DNA of 64,000 nucleotides from Cardinalis cardinalis (GCA_014549065.1 JACDOX010000004.1:7892116-7956115); one strand, 5' to 3'; shown: positions 26,234-37,803, counted from the stretch's first letter. The notes: a model not told the origin generated them from the letters alone. Translations and numbers: made by a program.

Positions 26234-26302
26234 GTGCTGGAGCTGGTGAAGGGCATGCATTACCAGCTGGCCTGCCAGAAGTACTTCGAGCTGACCCATG
26301 AC
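26234..26302 (+). CDS. PRIM2: PRIM2 coding exon (second from last): Fe-S domain, cysteine 4 of 4
   Basis: This is a 69-base exon of 23 residues, from VLELVKGMHYQLACQKYFEL to THD, in phase 0 at both ends. The Cys in LACQKYF (codon 26273-26275) corresponds to human Cys424, the last 4Fe-4S ligand. The distance from the previous cluster cysteine is 40 residues, exactly as in the human protein. The acceptor is CCGTGCAG and the donor is GAC|GTGAGT. The exon and its immediate 5' flank are clearly more GC-rich than the surrounding intron. The frame stays open beyond the donor site, but that read-through is intronic and does not resemble the family. Confidence 0.95.
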
Positions 26303-29300
26303 GTGAGTAGCTGCTACTCTTTGTTCACCCACTTTGTCTTGAGGAAGGCCTTGGAAATCATGAATGAAGCCCAGAGACTGTTTTCAGTTTGCCCATGCAT
26401 CATTAGCTGTTTTGCCTTGTTAGTTATCCTTTTGGCAATTTCAAATATTCCTCTGTAATTGTCTGCATTTATTTATTGATGTTATTAATACCCTCAATAT
26501 TACAAGATGTTGTAAAATACTATACTGTCTTTCTGACAAAGTCAATATGGTTGAATCTTACCTATTTCAAGTAATTTAGCTTTTTCAAAATCCTGCTTTT
26601 AATCAAATTTGTAGGCTTTCACACATTGAGCAAGTTTGATGTGTTTAGATAAAACACATAAAAACCTTAAAAAAAAATAAAGGGAAAGCATCTAAAACCT
26701 CTTAATTAAATCTCCCAGCATTTTCTTGCTACCTTTTGTTAATTTTTATTTGGTATTTTTTCACATTTGTAGTCGTGTGTGATTATTTTTTTAAATCAAA
26801 ATGGGCATTCTCAGAGCTTTCCCATTTGCTTAATTGTAAGCAAAGTTATCTTAAAATTTTCTCCAAAAATTTTTAAGCTAATAAATGGTCACACTCCATC
26901 TCCTGTGTGATTTCTTGATTCAAAGAACCAGCCTTTTTACTGATTCAAGATTCCTTGTCATCAAAAAAGCCCCAGTGAAGCACAGCTCTTCTTATAGCTT
27001 TGTTCTCTTCACAAACCAAGAAATGGAAGCGTCCCTTTCGAACAGCATACTAGGGAACAGCCTTACTGAGGATATGGATGAGGATTAGATGGCCCACCCA
27101 GAGGCATTTACCACTGACTTTTTTGTTCTTACTGATTTTCACAATTGATTTAAGTGGAACTGTTTGTCTTCACATATTTCCAGAAGTCATATGTATGAAT
27201 GTATAGCAAAGGTGTACCCTGANCCTGTGTCCACTGTTGTTTTGGCAGCTGTATTTTGAGAGGAACACTTTGTCTTATGGCCTTGGAAAATGTCAGAAAA
27301 AGTCTACTAATCTGGAAGGAAATTAAAAATAATATACAGTTTTAAATTTAGGTAACACTTGCTCTGTGTAAGCTCATGTCAGTAGAAATAATATTTTTTC
27401 AAGATGACTGTGGACCCCAAGGTCAACATTCATCAAAAGATAAATCAGTACTATGCNTTTTAGGAAAGCTATCTTTCCATTCTTCGGTAGGAAATTCCAG
27501 AAATGCATTATTTTTTATCAATTTTGTGGTAATATAAATATCTGTATTTGCTGCTTGCACTCACAAGCATCTTTCTGCTTTGCCCTTGATATTATTTCAG
27601 TAAGAGAAAGCAAAATACATACACACACTGTAGTTTGAATGGCACATGCTTATGATGGCATTTTTTTTACAGAATTNAGCTGCTTACCAGCCTGCTTGGA
27701 CTGATTTTTCTATTCTACAACTCTATGCTTTATTAATGTTTTTATTGGGTTTTTTTTTCCTATGGGGAGGTAAAAGATGTGTCTCTGAAGCTGGTGACCT
27801 TTACTTGCAATGAAGCCTTTGCTTTCCTGTATATCACTAGCAGAGTTTTTCATTGAAGGAAAGTCCACAAGAATCAAGTAGCATAACTTTGATTGTTTCT
27901 TTGAGCAGGGGAACAATCTTAAGTAAAATTTTCATGGAAGTAATGGACTTGCTCNCATGGAGAATTTTAATTTAAATTATTTAAAAATTTTACAAAGAAG
28001 GTGTTGGATATGTGTTGGGAAGAGCTGTTGGTGTTGCCTGCAATTCTTAAAAGTTTTGGTGTATATGTGGGCGAGATTGACTATGAATGACTCTGCAACA
28101 GAGACTTGTTAAAGATTTTATTTCTCTAAGTTCACAGGGTCAGCTTCAGTAGTCTAGTGCCTGGCACCAAGACTGTGCTAACACAGTCCAGACAGCTGGA
28201 CTAGAGTGAGAATGCTGAGATACATTTTTGGGGGTGGTGATGGGGGTTGTGTCCTTGCACTTCAGTGCTATGTTCGAGTAGCATGGGCTGACAAAAAGCT
28301 GCTGCTCTGTGTATTCTGTGTAACCTGGGCTTATTAANTTCAGTGCCACACCTCTCCTGAACCTTGATTGCACTTTTTCACAACCACAGAGCAAAAGCAA
28401 ACATCATTTGTGTGGCCCAGTNCATGGAGCTGGCCGGAGCTAAGATAAATGTAGGCAATTTGTTAACTCTTCAATAAGGGTGCCAAAGGAAAGCTCTAGC
28501 ACCATGATTGCTGCNCGTGGTTTTTCTCTAATATCAGCTGTAGCATTATCAGCTGTCATTTTAAAAGTTCTTGGTTAAAACTCTAAGATGTTATAGCTTC
28601 AAAATGATTATTTCAGGATTTTCAAAACAATGTTTGCTATAGCAGGAATTTTAAACTGGAGTTTGTACAAGAGCCAGTATGTGCAAAATGTGATGAATCC
28701 AAGGTCTTGTGTTAATATCACCTACTTAGATGGATTATACAGTTGTGTTTGAAGTGCCAGGTCTTTTTGCTTGGTTAAAANCTTAAAGTTTTAAAGCTTT
28801 TGCATGTTAAAAGCTTAAAGTTTTGGCTGTACAGAACATACATTTTCCTTTGGCTATGGTGGATTCCAGATAGATTTACCAGTGTGAATTGGCAAAGCTG
28901 TTAAAGAAAGCTGCTTTCTCTGTTTCTTGTAGGAAGTTTCAGCTAACAGCTTACGAACTAAGTTAATGATGAAGCTTTTAAAATTAATATGCTTTGATCT
29001 ATATTACTTAAAACATTATAAAACTTGCATAAACTTGTATGAGCGGTCTAATGTAAAAAAAGATTTCCATTTTTGTGTTCAAATTTCTTGTGAATTTCCA
29101 GCCAGAGTAGAATATTTTTATTCAAAGAAAAGCTTACTGAACCCTGTTGAAAATTACAGAGAACAGAATTCTTTCTGTATCACTATATCACAAATGAAGA
29201 TAATGAAAAAATCTTTCCCCTTCTCTTTTAAGACTCTCAGAAAAACTTGATGGTTTGAAACTCTTTTAATTAAGAGCTGTCTAAGCTTCATCTGATAGAG

Positions 29301-29778
29301 TTTTATTTAAGTAGAATTCAAGTTTGAAAAGGAAAAAATGGTACATGGAATNATCAAATCAACAATTTTAACTAACAACCCATAGATAACTTTTAAAAAC
29401 ACACAAATTAAAACTCACAAATACCATCAATCACCTCTGAAGACATGGTTGTAGGCTCCGCTCATACAATGAGCTGCTTCTACAGCTTATTCCAGACTCT
29501 TGGGGAGAGAAGAGTTTAGAATAAAATTAAGAGTTACNAAATAATTCTTAAATTGGTCTGATGAGAACTGAGATTTTAAGGTTAAAACAACCAGAGCTCA
29601 TTAAGAGCTTCTAAAGGGAAAGCCANTTTTTCACTATATCACTTCTTTTTAAGCTTTTTTCATGTAAAGAAGTAATTTAGTTCCCATGTAATGAAAATTG
29701 GAGCGTGGATGAAAGCTGGCTGGATGAAACTCATCCAGATAAAACTAAAATCAAATTCAGTGATGACTTCGGGTTAGG

Positions 29779-29801
29779 TTTTTTCTTTTTTTTTTTTTTT
29801 T
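29779..29801 (+). repeat. T-rich homopolymer run
   Basis: A near-continuous T run with one C lies in the last PRIM2 intron. Confidence 0.8.
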
Positions 29802-29879
29802 GTTCTGCCTTTGAATACCAAATTAGAGTGCTAGGACTGTTACTTTTAAGATTTTCGGGCAAGGTCACTGACTACAGTT

Positions 29880-30060
29880 GCTAATTCATGTCTGAATTAG
29901 ATTTTGTTATCCATGTCACCATTTTCTAATGGAGCTAAGCTAGGCAGTGGTAATGCATTTAATCAGGGTTCCATTTAGAGCACACACTGATCCTCTGCTT
30001 TATGATTATTCACAAGCAGCTGAAATTTAAATTGATGGGGTTTGGCATATTAAATTAGCC
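29880..30060. promoter_or_regulatory. Candidate conserved non-coding element (intronic)
   Basis: This high-complexity, non-repetitive stretch is dense in homeodomain-type cores. It has a paired palindromic site CTAATTCA-tgtc-TGAATTAG (29881-29900), GGTAATGCATTTAATCAG near 29949, and further TAAT/ATTA cores near 30045. The assignment is by appearance only. Conservation across birds has not been tested. Confidence 0.3.
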
Positions 30061-31227
30061 ACANTGTGTCCTCAGGAGACTCAGTGTGTGTGCAGAGTTG
30101 CTTATTATGCCTGAATTGGCCACTCCCTTCTGGGAAAAAAGGAATATAGTGGGAGCAGAAATTAACAGGTATATGGCTCTTAGTCTTCCATGGTGTGTTG
30201 TACCCCATGTTTGGTAAGTCTTCCAATGTATTTTAAGAGCAGTGGTTTTTTTTAAATGTTCGTACAATTCACATGAACTGACAGGCAGATGAAAGGTGCA
30301 GGTTGCCTTGAATAGGCAGTGAAAGCACCTTTTAAAGTAAGCATTTCCAACTTCTGAGCCTCCCAAAAGAAATCCAAAAGTTATAACTCTGATTCTTGGT
30401 CATTACGTAAAATAGCTTCCTTTTAAAGCTGAAAGCTTTCTTGATTTGAAATATTTGAAGAGCATTAATTGACTGTTCATTTTTCAAATAATTCCAGAGC
30501 TGAAAGAATGCATCTGCTGAAGTAAAAAATAGTAATACATATCTGCTGTTGTTTTCTGTATTTTTAGCACTGAAGACTGAATGTTCTGTGGTACTGGTTG
30601 TGCATCTAGAGTCAGGGTGCTGATGGTGGCACTGATGGAGCAAGGATAAGTTTGATCTCTGAGGCTTCTGTCTTGGGTTGCTCCCTTATAAATATTGCAT
30701 TTGTGCCTTCTTAGGAAACCAGGGAAAGACATNAAGTTCCCCTTTTCCATTTGCAGTTTCACACTGATACTTAAGATCCAGATTTATTTTGTGCAGTTGC
30801 TACAACTTCCAGCAGTATTTTTCGCTTCCATTTGCACTCTAGACCTCTCCCACTCCCTCTTCTGGATGGTGAAAGTCCATTTTAAGGTGTAGGTTCAATA
30901 GTCCTACGTCTCTAAAGAGATGCCATTTTACTTAGGTGTTTTTAGATGCTTTGGGGTGTTATTTTTCTTTACTGTAGTAAAGACAGTGTGAAAGAATGTT
31001 TGAATATGCAAAAGTTATTTTATTTCTGCAATGAAGGAAGAAAATTTCTGATGAAACTAGATTTGTGTTGTGCTAACATTTACTGAAGCAGTATTTACAA
31101 ACTGATACCTTTTTCTTCAGCAAAATTGGAAGTTATTAAATTGTTAATTTATATGTTCTTGAATATGAAAAAGATGATTTTTAGAGATAAGTGTAATAAC
31201 TTGGTGTTCCTTTCCTTTTATGTGCAG

Positions 31228-31455
31228 GTTGATGACATTGGGTTTTCTTTGAATCATCCTAATCAGTACTTCNCAGAGAGTCAGAAGCTGTTAAATGGTG
31301 GTAGAGAACCGAAGAAGGAATTCAGTAACTCGGGGAACTTTCAACAAAAAAATAATAGTCAGGAAAGCATAAATTCAAGTTCCACTCCCANCTCTTCAAA
31401 TGAAAAAGCTGATACTGAACTAGAAGGACTGGAAGCATACTTCACTGAAGACTAA
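31228..31455 (+). CDS. PRIM2: PRIM2 terminal coding exon with stop codon
   Basis: This last coding exon of 75 residues plus TAA follows the acceptor TTTTATGTGCAG. It starts VDDIGFSLNHPNQYF and reaches ESQKLLNGG, matching the family's conserved VDD-GFSLNHPNQ-F block. It then enters a Ser/Asn/Gln-rich, probably disordered tail and ends LEGLEAYFTED, which resembles the acidic EGLEDYFSED end of mammalian p58. The four exons together give 168 C-terminal residues, against about 169 for the same segment of the 509-residue human protein, so the end is intact. Two single Ns fall in codons: 31273 (first position, NCA) and 31391 (second position, ANC). Both leave the amino acid undetermined. The tail is much less conserved than the Fe-S core. 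Confidence 0.95.
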   Translation, partial: VDDIGFSLNHPNQYFXESQKLLNGGREPKKEFSNSGNFQQKNNSQESINSSSTPXSSNEKADTELEGLEAYFTED

Positions 31456-31825
31456 GCAGCTGTGTTATTTGGGTTATTTTTTTCTTTCTTTTATTATTTC
31501 CCTTCTCTAGCTGGATTTGTCCCTGTACTGAGGAATATGCACTTCACCACCTGGAAGACAGAAGCATTTAGAGCTTTGAGAAGGCTGAAAAAATGAAAGA
31601 TACATATTGAAGCTGTAATTGCATCCAGTATTTATTCTTACTGCTTTAGGAAGCTGTTTTATAGGGTGTGTTTAAGGATAGGAAATGAAACTTTCTTCAC
31701 AATTATTAGGTAATTTTTGTCTGATTTACCTTTTTTTTGGTTTTCTTCAAAAAGTTCAACTATTTTTATCCCCTTTTGTAATCACTTTTCTGTGTATCAT
31801 CTTAATAAAAAATTGCAAACCAAAA
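31456..31825 (+). other. PRIM2: PRIM2 3' untranslated region
   Basis: Non-coding sequence runs from the TAA stop to the likely cleavage site about 15 bases after the AATAAA signal. It is T-rich and includes one ATTTA pentamer at 31630-31634. The length (about 370 bases) assumes that the first good polyadenylation signal is used. The 3' end is inferred from sequence only. Confidence 0.7.
31804..31809 (+). promoter_or_regulatory. PRIM2: Polyadenylation signal AATAAA of PRIM2
   Basis: This is a canonical AATAAA hexamer about 350 bases after the stop codon. It is followed by a CA-containing stretch (cleavage site near 31820) and then a T/GT-rich downstream element at about 31826-31845. That is the expected arrangement for vertebrate 3' end processing. 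No better candidate occurs between the stop codon and this site. Confidence 0.75.
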
Positions 31826-32731
31826 GTTTTTTGTGTTTTCTTTTTAGCTATACTGAGATGGTAATTAATAGGAGTTCTTANGATCAAAATTACCCTCTGG
31901 AGGAGTCTGTCTGTCTCTTCTATATGAGGAGCTGAGGGAAATCAGCTTCCTAATTTGTACCTTGGCACTAAATTTAGAGAGCTGGTTTTGATACTTGGAA
32001 GAGAACATAATCAGACTTTAGACACCTGTGTGTAAGAAAGTAATAAAAAAAAGATACTCTACCAACTGACTCATTATGAAGAAGCTAAAAGCTTNTTAGC
32101 ATATATTTCTGTGCAGCAGTTGTACTGATGTAGGAAGTAGTTTTCTTTCCATCCAACCTCTAATCTCAAATGTATCCCAGTTTGGAGTTGAATATTTCCT
32201 GAAGGAATGTTGGCCCAAAGCTTGTGAAGTGCAAGCATCCAAGACAATGAGACATCTGACTTCAAAACCTTTCAGGATCTAATGATGAAGAGGATGTCAC
32301 TGTTGGGTGTTCAGCAGAAGGATGGCTGAAGAGCTCCCCAAATGAGTGAGGGTCTAAGTGCTGTGCTGAGGTGAGGAGTGTTGCCCTGGCAAGGGGAATG
32401 ACAGGAGCTGTCACCACTGTCACAGCACCCAGTGTAGGAGCTGATCCCACGTGGCCGCACACAGAGTGCTGAGCACGCTGTGTTCCTTCTCTGCATGTTT
32501 TGGGAGGTTTACTTTGGACTCNTTTTTGTCTTACACTGTGGCTGGAGTGGTCAGTAGCAGGTGCAGGAATGTGCAGAATGTGCCTTTAGTGTGAATTTCT
32601 TCCAGAAGGGACCCAGTTTGCATGCATGCAGACTGGTTGGCAGCATGAGCCAATGCACAGCAAATGGAGGTCACTTGAGAGATTGCCTTGAAAATGGTAA
32701 ACATTCCATACAGTCCTAAATCCATGTAATT
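31826..32731. other. Intergenic sequence directly after PRIM2
   Basis: About 0.9 kb between the PRIM2 3' end and the LTR at 32732. The right half (about 32260-32520) is richer in GC and carries short frames on the minus strand with no recognisable product. No repeat or gene can be named. Confidence 0.6.
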
Positions 32732-33240
32732 TATCCTGGTTTGGCTGGAATAGAGTCAATTTTCTTCCTGTAGCTGTTACTGTGCTGTCTTTTGGACTCA
32801 GAATGAGAAAAAGGTTGATGACACACAGATGTTTTAGATGTTGCTGAGCAGGGTGTACTCTAAATCAAGGACTTTTCAGTGTTCTGTGCTCTGCCAGGGA
32901 GCAGCTGCATATATAAGAAGCTGGGAGAGCTGACCCAAACTGGCCAAAGGGATATTTCATACTGGAGACACACATGATCAGTGTGTAAACTGAGGGGAGT
33001 TACTTGGGAGTCACCAATTACCAGTCAGTGTGTGGTGAGCAGTTGTATTGTGCATCACTTCTTTCTCTTGGGTTTTATTCCTCTCTATTGCTATTATTAT
33101 AATAATGTTTTAAATTTTTTTTTCAGTTATTAATCAGTTCTTACCTCAACCCATGAGGTTTTTTTTTTGGTTTTTTTTTTTTGCTTTGATTCTCACCCCT
33201 TCCCCTCATCCCTGTCCAGGAGTTTGTGGTCTGTGTGAGC
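32732..33240 (+). mobile_element. Avian ERV LTR, plus strand, 3'-truncated
   Basis: The LTR starts TATCCTGGTTTGGCTGGAAT, an eroded TGTCCTGG-type start. It follows the avian LTR landmarks AGAGTCAATTTTCTTCCTG, GATGTTTTAGATGTTGCTGA, AAGGACTTTTCAGTG, a TATATAAGAAGCTGGGAG box, CCAAACTGGCCAAAGGGATA and GTGTAAACTGAGGGGAGTT. It ends in the R/U5 part with CTCAACCCATGAGG and two T runs near 33161-33182. The normal 3' terminus is not seen, so the end is approximate. It is the same family as the minus-strand copy at 12178-12571. Confidence 0.8.
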
Positions 33241-34661
33241 TTTCAGGTAAGCTTACTGATTGCAAGCAATTAGAGATGCTATCCTTGTTTTCCCCAAGTA
33301 CATATCAGGAAAACCCAAAGTATTGCAGATGGAAAGGTGTATTCAAGGTCTCCATATTTAAGTGGTTCTTTTGGGTGTATTTCACATCATGATACTTCAG
33401 TTGTTATTTAATTTTTTAAAGCATATATAGCATATTCTAAAATCTATATCTATTTGAAGTCCTTTAAAAACCAACAGAAGAATCACTTTTTTTCTGCTTG
33501 TACTCATGAGCTACTCTTGGTAATGGCATTATCTCAACATTGAAACTTCTATCNGTGGTATCTAGTTGACAGAAAGAAAAAGACTCTCACCCCTTAACAC
33601 ACTTATTTGCTGAGATTTGTCTAAATCCCTCAAATGCTGAAGGATTTATNGTGTTTGAATTGGACAGAGGTTATGATCAATGGGTATAATTCAATCCCAC
33701 AAGGAACCTGAAATGTTTATATAGGTAAATTGATTAAAAAACAAGTATAAAAATGGTTGGAATAATGTCAAGAATGAATTATAGTCATAAAATACTAGGA
33801 NTAGATACCTAAATACTAACTTGTTAACAGAGGAAGCACTGCAAGACTTTAGAAGAGGGTTCAGGTGGGGGAAAAGTAGATCAATAGCTGGAGACTTGAA
33901 GGTGGTATCAGCATGTGTCAGTTGGGGAGCAGGACTTGGTGATAAGGCTGCAAAAAAAAGGAAGATGTATGAACTCTAAATTTCTCTTAGAATAAAAATT
34001 ACAACCACAATGGAAGCATCATGAGAAGCTGTGNTTCTAGCTGGAAATTTTCAGCCAAGTTGAAATATAATATAACCATATAATCATAAACTTTAATTAA
34101 GATGGTTTGTGANCATGGGGTAACGAAAAAGAAATCAATATAGTGGAAGAAGATATGGCACANTGTTTATTTTTTCAGAAGAATATTGCATTCTACTCGG
34201 GGTCAGAGCTGTATGATGGGAGATGTTATGCAAACAGAAAATCTCTGCCGTGTTTAATGGCCAGACTCATAAAGTGAACTTCAGTAAAGATAATTTAGAT
34301 CAGAAGTGTCTTTGCTCAAAGTGAACCAGTCAAGTGGATGTATGCACTTGATGAAATGTCATGGTCCCTGTTGCACTGTTCAAAGTAGATGGCCTGGCTG
34401 GCCCTTTTGGCCATTAAAGTCTGTGATGTGGATTTATTTTTATGCTTAATACAAATTTANTCTTATAAGCTGAAAGTGTCCCTGCTTCAGGCATCTTCTG
34501 TAGCGCTTTTGGGTGGGATGTAGAGGCAATCTAAGAGAGATGGAAGAGTCAGAGATGTGAGATTCACCCACTTGGAATTGGGTGAATTCACCCACTTAAG
34601 GTCTTGGAATTGTCAGTGGTTTGGCCAGCTACAGTTTTCAGAGATAAATTGTTGGCTGTAG
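33241..34661. other. Intergenic sequence between two LTRs
   Basis: AT-rich sequence with several Ns. It includes a small direct/inverted motif at 34562-34597 (ATTCACCCACTT repeated, with GGGTGAAT between). The segment around 34390-34432 is faintly like a CR1 3' end but too diverged to call. No gene is visible. Confidence 0.6.
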
Positions 34662-35280
34662 TGTGCTGGTTTAGGGCAAATTTGGCAGAGAATTCCCAAA
34701 GGAGGGCCTCTCCAGAAAACAAACCCACACANGCCCTCCCCCCAACCGGTTCNGGAAGAATTCCCCAGAGAGAAGTGGAAAGANCCTGTTTATTTNACAG
34801 GCACAGCACCCCCCAGCACACANAATGAACAATACCNGATGACACCACTCTGANAAANNNNNNNNNNNNNNNNNNNNNNNNNNNNNNNNNNNNNNNNNNN
34901 NNNNNNNNNNNNNNNNNNNNGNGCAGCTGCTGCAGCCACAAGGTGCAAACTCNCGGTGTTCCCAGGTCCCAGTCTGGAGCAGCTTCGGGATGGTNGGGAA
35001 AAAAAAGGAGAAACAGTCCAGGAAGCAATTTGGACTGTTTAGCTAAGCTAGCTAGGAGCAGAAGCAAAAGGAAGCAGGAGCAAAGCAAGCAAGAGCGAGA
35101 GAGAGAGAGAGAGCAAAGCGAAAAGCAAAATCTGCAGTCTCAGTGTTCCGCCAGGCTGATAAGAAAACCAAAACAAAACTTTCACTCTTCAGAGCCAGTC
35201 TTAAAGGTACAGAACATAGTATCCAACATTAACAGAACACATGAATGGGGATAAAAGCATCATAATGTCACCCTAGGACA
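34662..35280 (+). mobile_element. Solo LTR of a passerine ERV with 6-bp target duplication
   Basis: The element starts TGTGCTGGTTTAGGGCAAA and ends with GTCACCCTAGGACA. CTGTAG (34656-34661) immediately precedes it and the identical CTGTAG (35281-35286) follows, a perfect 6-bp target-site duplication. Such a size is typical of betaretrovirus-like (ERVK-type) integrases. It has a GA-repeat (35095-35114) and GGGGATAAAAGCATC near its end. It is broken by an N gap of about 60 bases (34858-34920) and several single Ns. No internal retroviral genes are present, so it is a solo LTR. I recognise this family from songbird genomes from memory. Confidence 0.9.
34858..34920. other. Assembly gap (run of N)
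   Basis: About 60 consecutive Ns fall inside the solo LTR, with single Ns clustered around it. This is likely a repeat-induced gap, and its true length is unknown. Confidence 0.95.
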
Positions 35281-36519
35281 CTGTAGAAAAATACCGGGGA
35301 ACCTGCTGAATGACTCTGATTCTGAGCTGATCTTTGGTATTGGAGCATAATTAAAAATAAGTTCTTAACATGCTGTAGGTGAAAACCAGTAATAATTGCA
35401 GTTACTNTATGACTTTGAATGGAAGAGAAGGAGAATCCTTGCCAAGGAGGTGAAGGTTTTCTTATATTGTCCCTTGGTTAAATCTGGAGGCGCTGTTAAA
35501 GAGTGGTTTTATCCACAGTGATCTAATTTTTCTCTCTNTTATGATATCCTAAGGAGTGGTTGGAAAACTTCCTTTTCCAGGACCTGGCATTAATAGAAAT
35601 ATTATTTTTTACAGTTGGGGAAGCTTTTCACTTGGATTTANGTATTTACCTATGGTCTTCTTCTCAGTTTCATCAATACTTTAGTACATCAAGAATAACA
35701 ACTACAAATATATGAATCAACATACAAATAAAAATATAAATAATTATTTAAATATACTTGTCATGTCCATTGTAGGGTGTGTAATCAGAGTTACAATAGT
35801 TGAATATGTTGGTAGTGCAGTCATAGTAATCTGGTGAGTGCAAGCATATGTGAAAGAAGTGCTTTCCCAGGTTATTTCTACTTGGTGTGTTTAGAAATGA
35901 ACCTTAAAAAGTGTATTTTCCCCTTTTTTACCATTCATTTAAAGATCATTATAATTTTGTTTTGTAAAAATTTCAAATTTGTTATGCAGTAGAAAAAATA
36001 CATTGGAATGTCCTTTTTGAATTCATCACTGATATTTATAGATTTTCTGTCTCTTGCCTCTATGTTTTGGCTTAAGTTCCCTCTTATGAGCTATGTAAGG
36101 CCTTACCTTGAATTCTCAGCATTTTGTAGTTTTGGATTAAAGAATCTGACTTAATTTAATTTTTTTTCATGCATCACCTAGGAAAAAAGTCTCTACACAA
36201 TGAAAATTCTNAAGACCTTCATAGGCTATATGAAATAAACTCCTTCCTTTGACCTTCTAAAGTTTCCATGAAAAGAAACGATAAGTAAAGAAATTAAGCA
36301 AATTTTCTTCTAAACAGGGGGGGTGTAATTACACTGAGGAAGCCTTATGACTATATTTATACCTGTTCTGGAGNCAAAGCTTTTCTTTTGATTTCTGAAT
36401 TGGTTTGGAACATAAGTAAACGGGACTTCATTTGTGAGGGAAAACCAAACCAACCTCACTATCCTTATCAGAAATGAAAATAGTAGAATATTCAGCCTAC
36501 TGAACTGCTTCCAACCTGA

Positions 36520-36700
36520 AGGCCAAAATTATCTGAAGCGCAGCCATCAAGCTGGAATATCTAAATTGGCCGTCGAGCAAGTTTGATGGGATATTCACTC
36601 TTTTTAACTGCAATGTGTGCTCCCAGCATGTATCAAATTAGATGGCAGAGGAGAGCCACTTGTCTCCTGTAGGTAGCTGGAACTTATTTAAGCCAGTTNG
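36520..36700. promoter_or_regulatory. Candidate conserved non-coding element (intergenic)
   Basis: This non-repetitive, high-complexity stretch has three CpGs within about 40 bases (GAAGCGCAG, then TTGGCCGTCGAGC) in a CpG-poor background. It continues through CAATGTGTGCTCCCAGCATG and AGGTAGCTGGAACTTATT. No reading frame is evident. The call is by appearance only. Confidence 0.25.
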
Positions 36701-37803
36701 CCTGTGTGACACTTACTTAAGGTGCTTAAATGCTTATCTGGGAGGGAAAAATCCTATCTCTNTGTATGCCATCCAACTGTATAACTGGTTCTGCTAAAGT
36801 GCTTTCTCTAAATGGGTTTTATGTCTGAATAACAACAGCTGTACTGTAACAGACTTGTCATATTTTTGCAAGAAGTGTTCTTAGCACATGATTATTTCAT
36901 AACTTGATAAGTTCAGTATTTATTAAATTGTCTACTGTGCAGATTTAGNGCACTAAACCCAGTTCTCTGCAGTAATGTCAGCCACCAGCACTCTCAGTTC
37001 ACAGTTTAGATTCAGTTTCTCTAGGGGTGTTGATATTATTTTTCACCAAGTAGCAAACTCTTGAAATGCTTTTTTCCTAAATAGAATTTAATGNTGTTTC
37101 AAAAATTTCACTTGCACTCTTCAGCTGTAGTCATTCAGTATTTTNTGGTAATCTTAACAAGAAATAATTGGTTAAAAAAAAAGATTTTAATACATTTAAA
37201 CTGAAAAAATTGCTACATTTCNTAATTACAGTCTGCTACTGAAGTTTTTTTTATTCAGTGGAGCTTATTGCCAGATGTTTGTTCCTAATAAGTTACTTTT
37301 TTTACCCTTCATGTTAGTCGACCTAAACCTGCCTGAGTCTTCCTCAGTGAGAGTGACTGCAATAATCATTTTCTCTAAAAAAAAAAAAATCACCTGAGAA
37401 GCTTTCTGTAGCTTGAAACAACAAAATCTTAGAACAGAAAGTAGTGCTATTCTACTTCTAGTTGTCCCCTTCTTAATCATCATAACTATAGAGAACATTT
37501 AATTACTAAGAGCTGATGCTGTCCACAAATCTGGAAGAATTGTCTAAATAAGGGCACCTCAAGCTTTAGTAAGGACCACTTTTAACAGCTGTTAAATTGG
37601 CATTATAAAGAAGTGAATAGACACATTTTACTGAGTGAAGTTTATTCTGCAATTGGTATTAACTTATGTCTCAACAGGGCTGAGATTCCTAGTATCAGAC
37701 TGAACTGTTCTCCATGGCTATTTCATCTGAGGACAGGAATTTGGGTCTGACAGGCAGGTGGGCTGTACTGTGTGCATTGANCAACTGCTTAGAAAACTCA
37801 GAT

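Larger units (their letters stand above)
26303..31227 (+). other. PRIM2: PRIM2 last intron, 4925 bases
   Basis: The intron runs from GTGAGT to TTTTATGTGCAG in phase 0. It contains a T-rich run at 29779-29801 and a stretch at 29880-30060 that resembles a conserved non-coding element because of its homeodomain-type TAAT motifs. Otherwise it is AT-rich with no supportable gene. Confidence 0.93.

Noticed and set aside
26216..26458. 80-codon frame extending past the PRIM2 exon
   Set aside because: After the GAC|GTGAGT donor the translation no longer resembles PRIM2. It is intron read-through.
34390..34432. Possible CR1 3' end (GTAGATGGCCTGG then TCTGTGATG)
   Set aside because: Too short and too diverged to separate from chance.
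34588..35088. 166-codon minus-strand frame
   Set aside because: It runs through the N gap of the solo LTR and owes its length to undefined codons.
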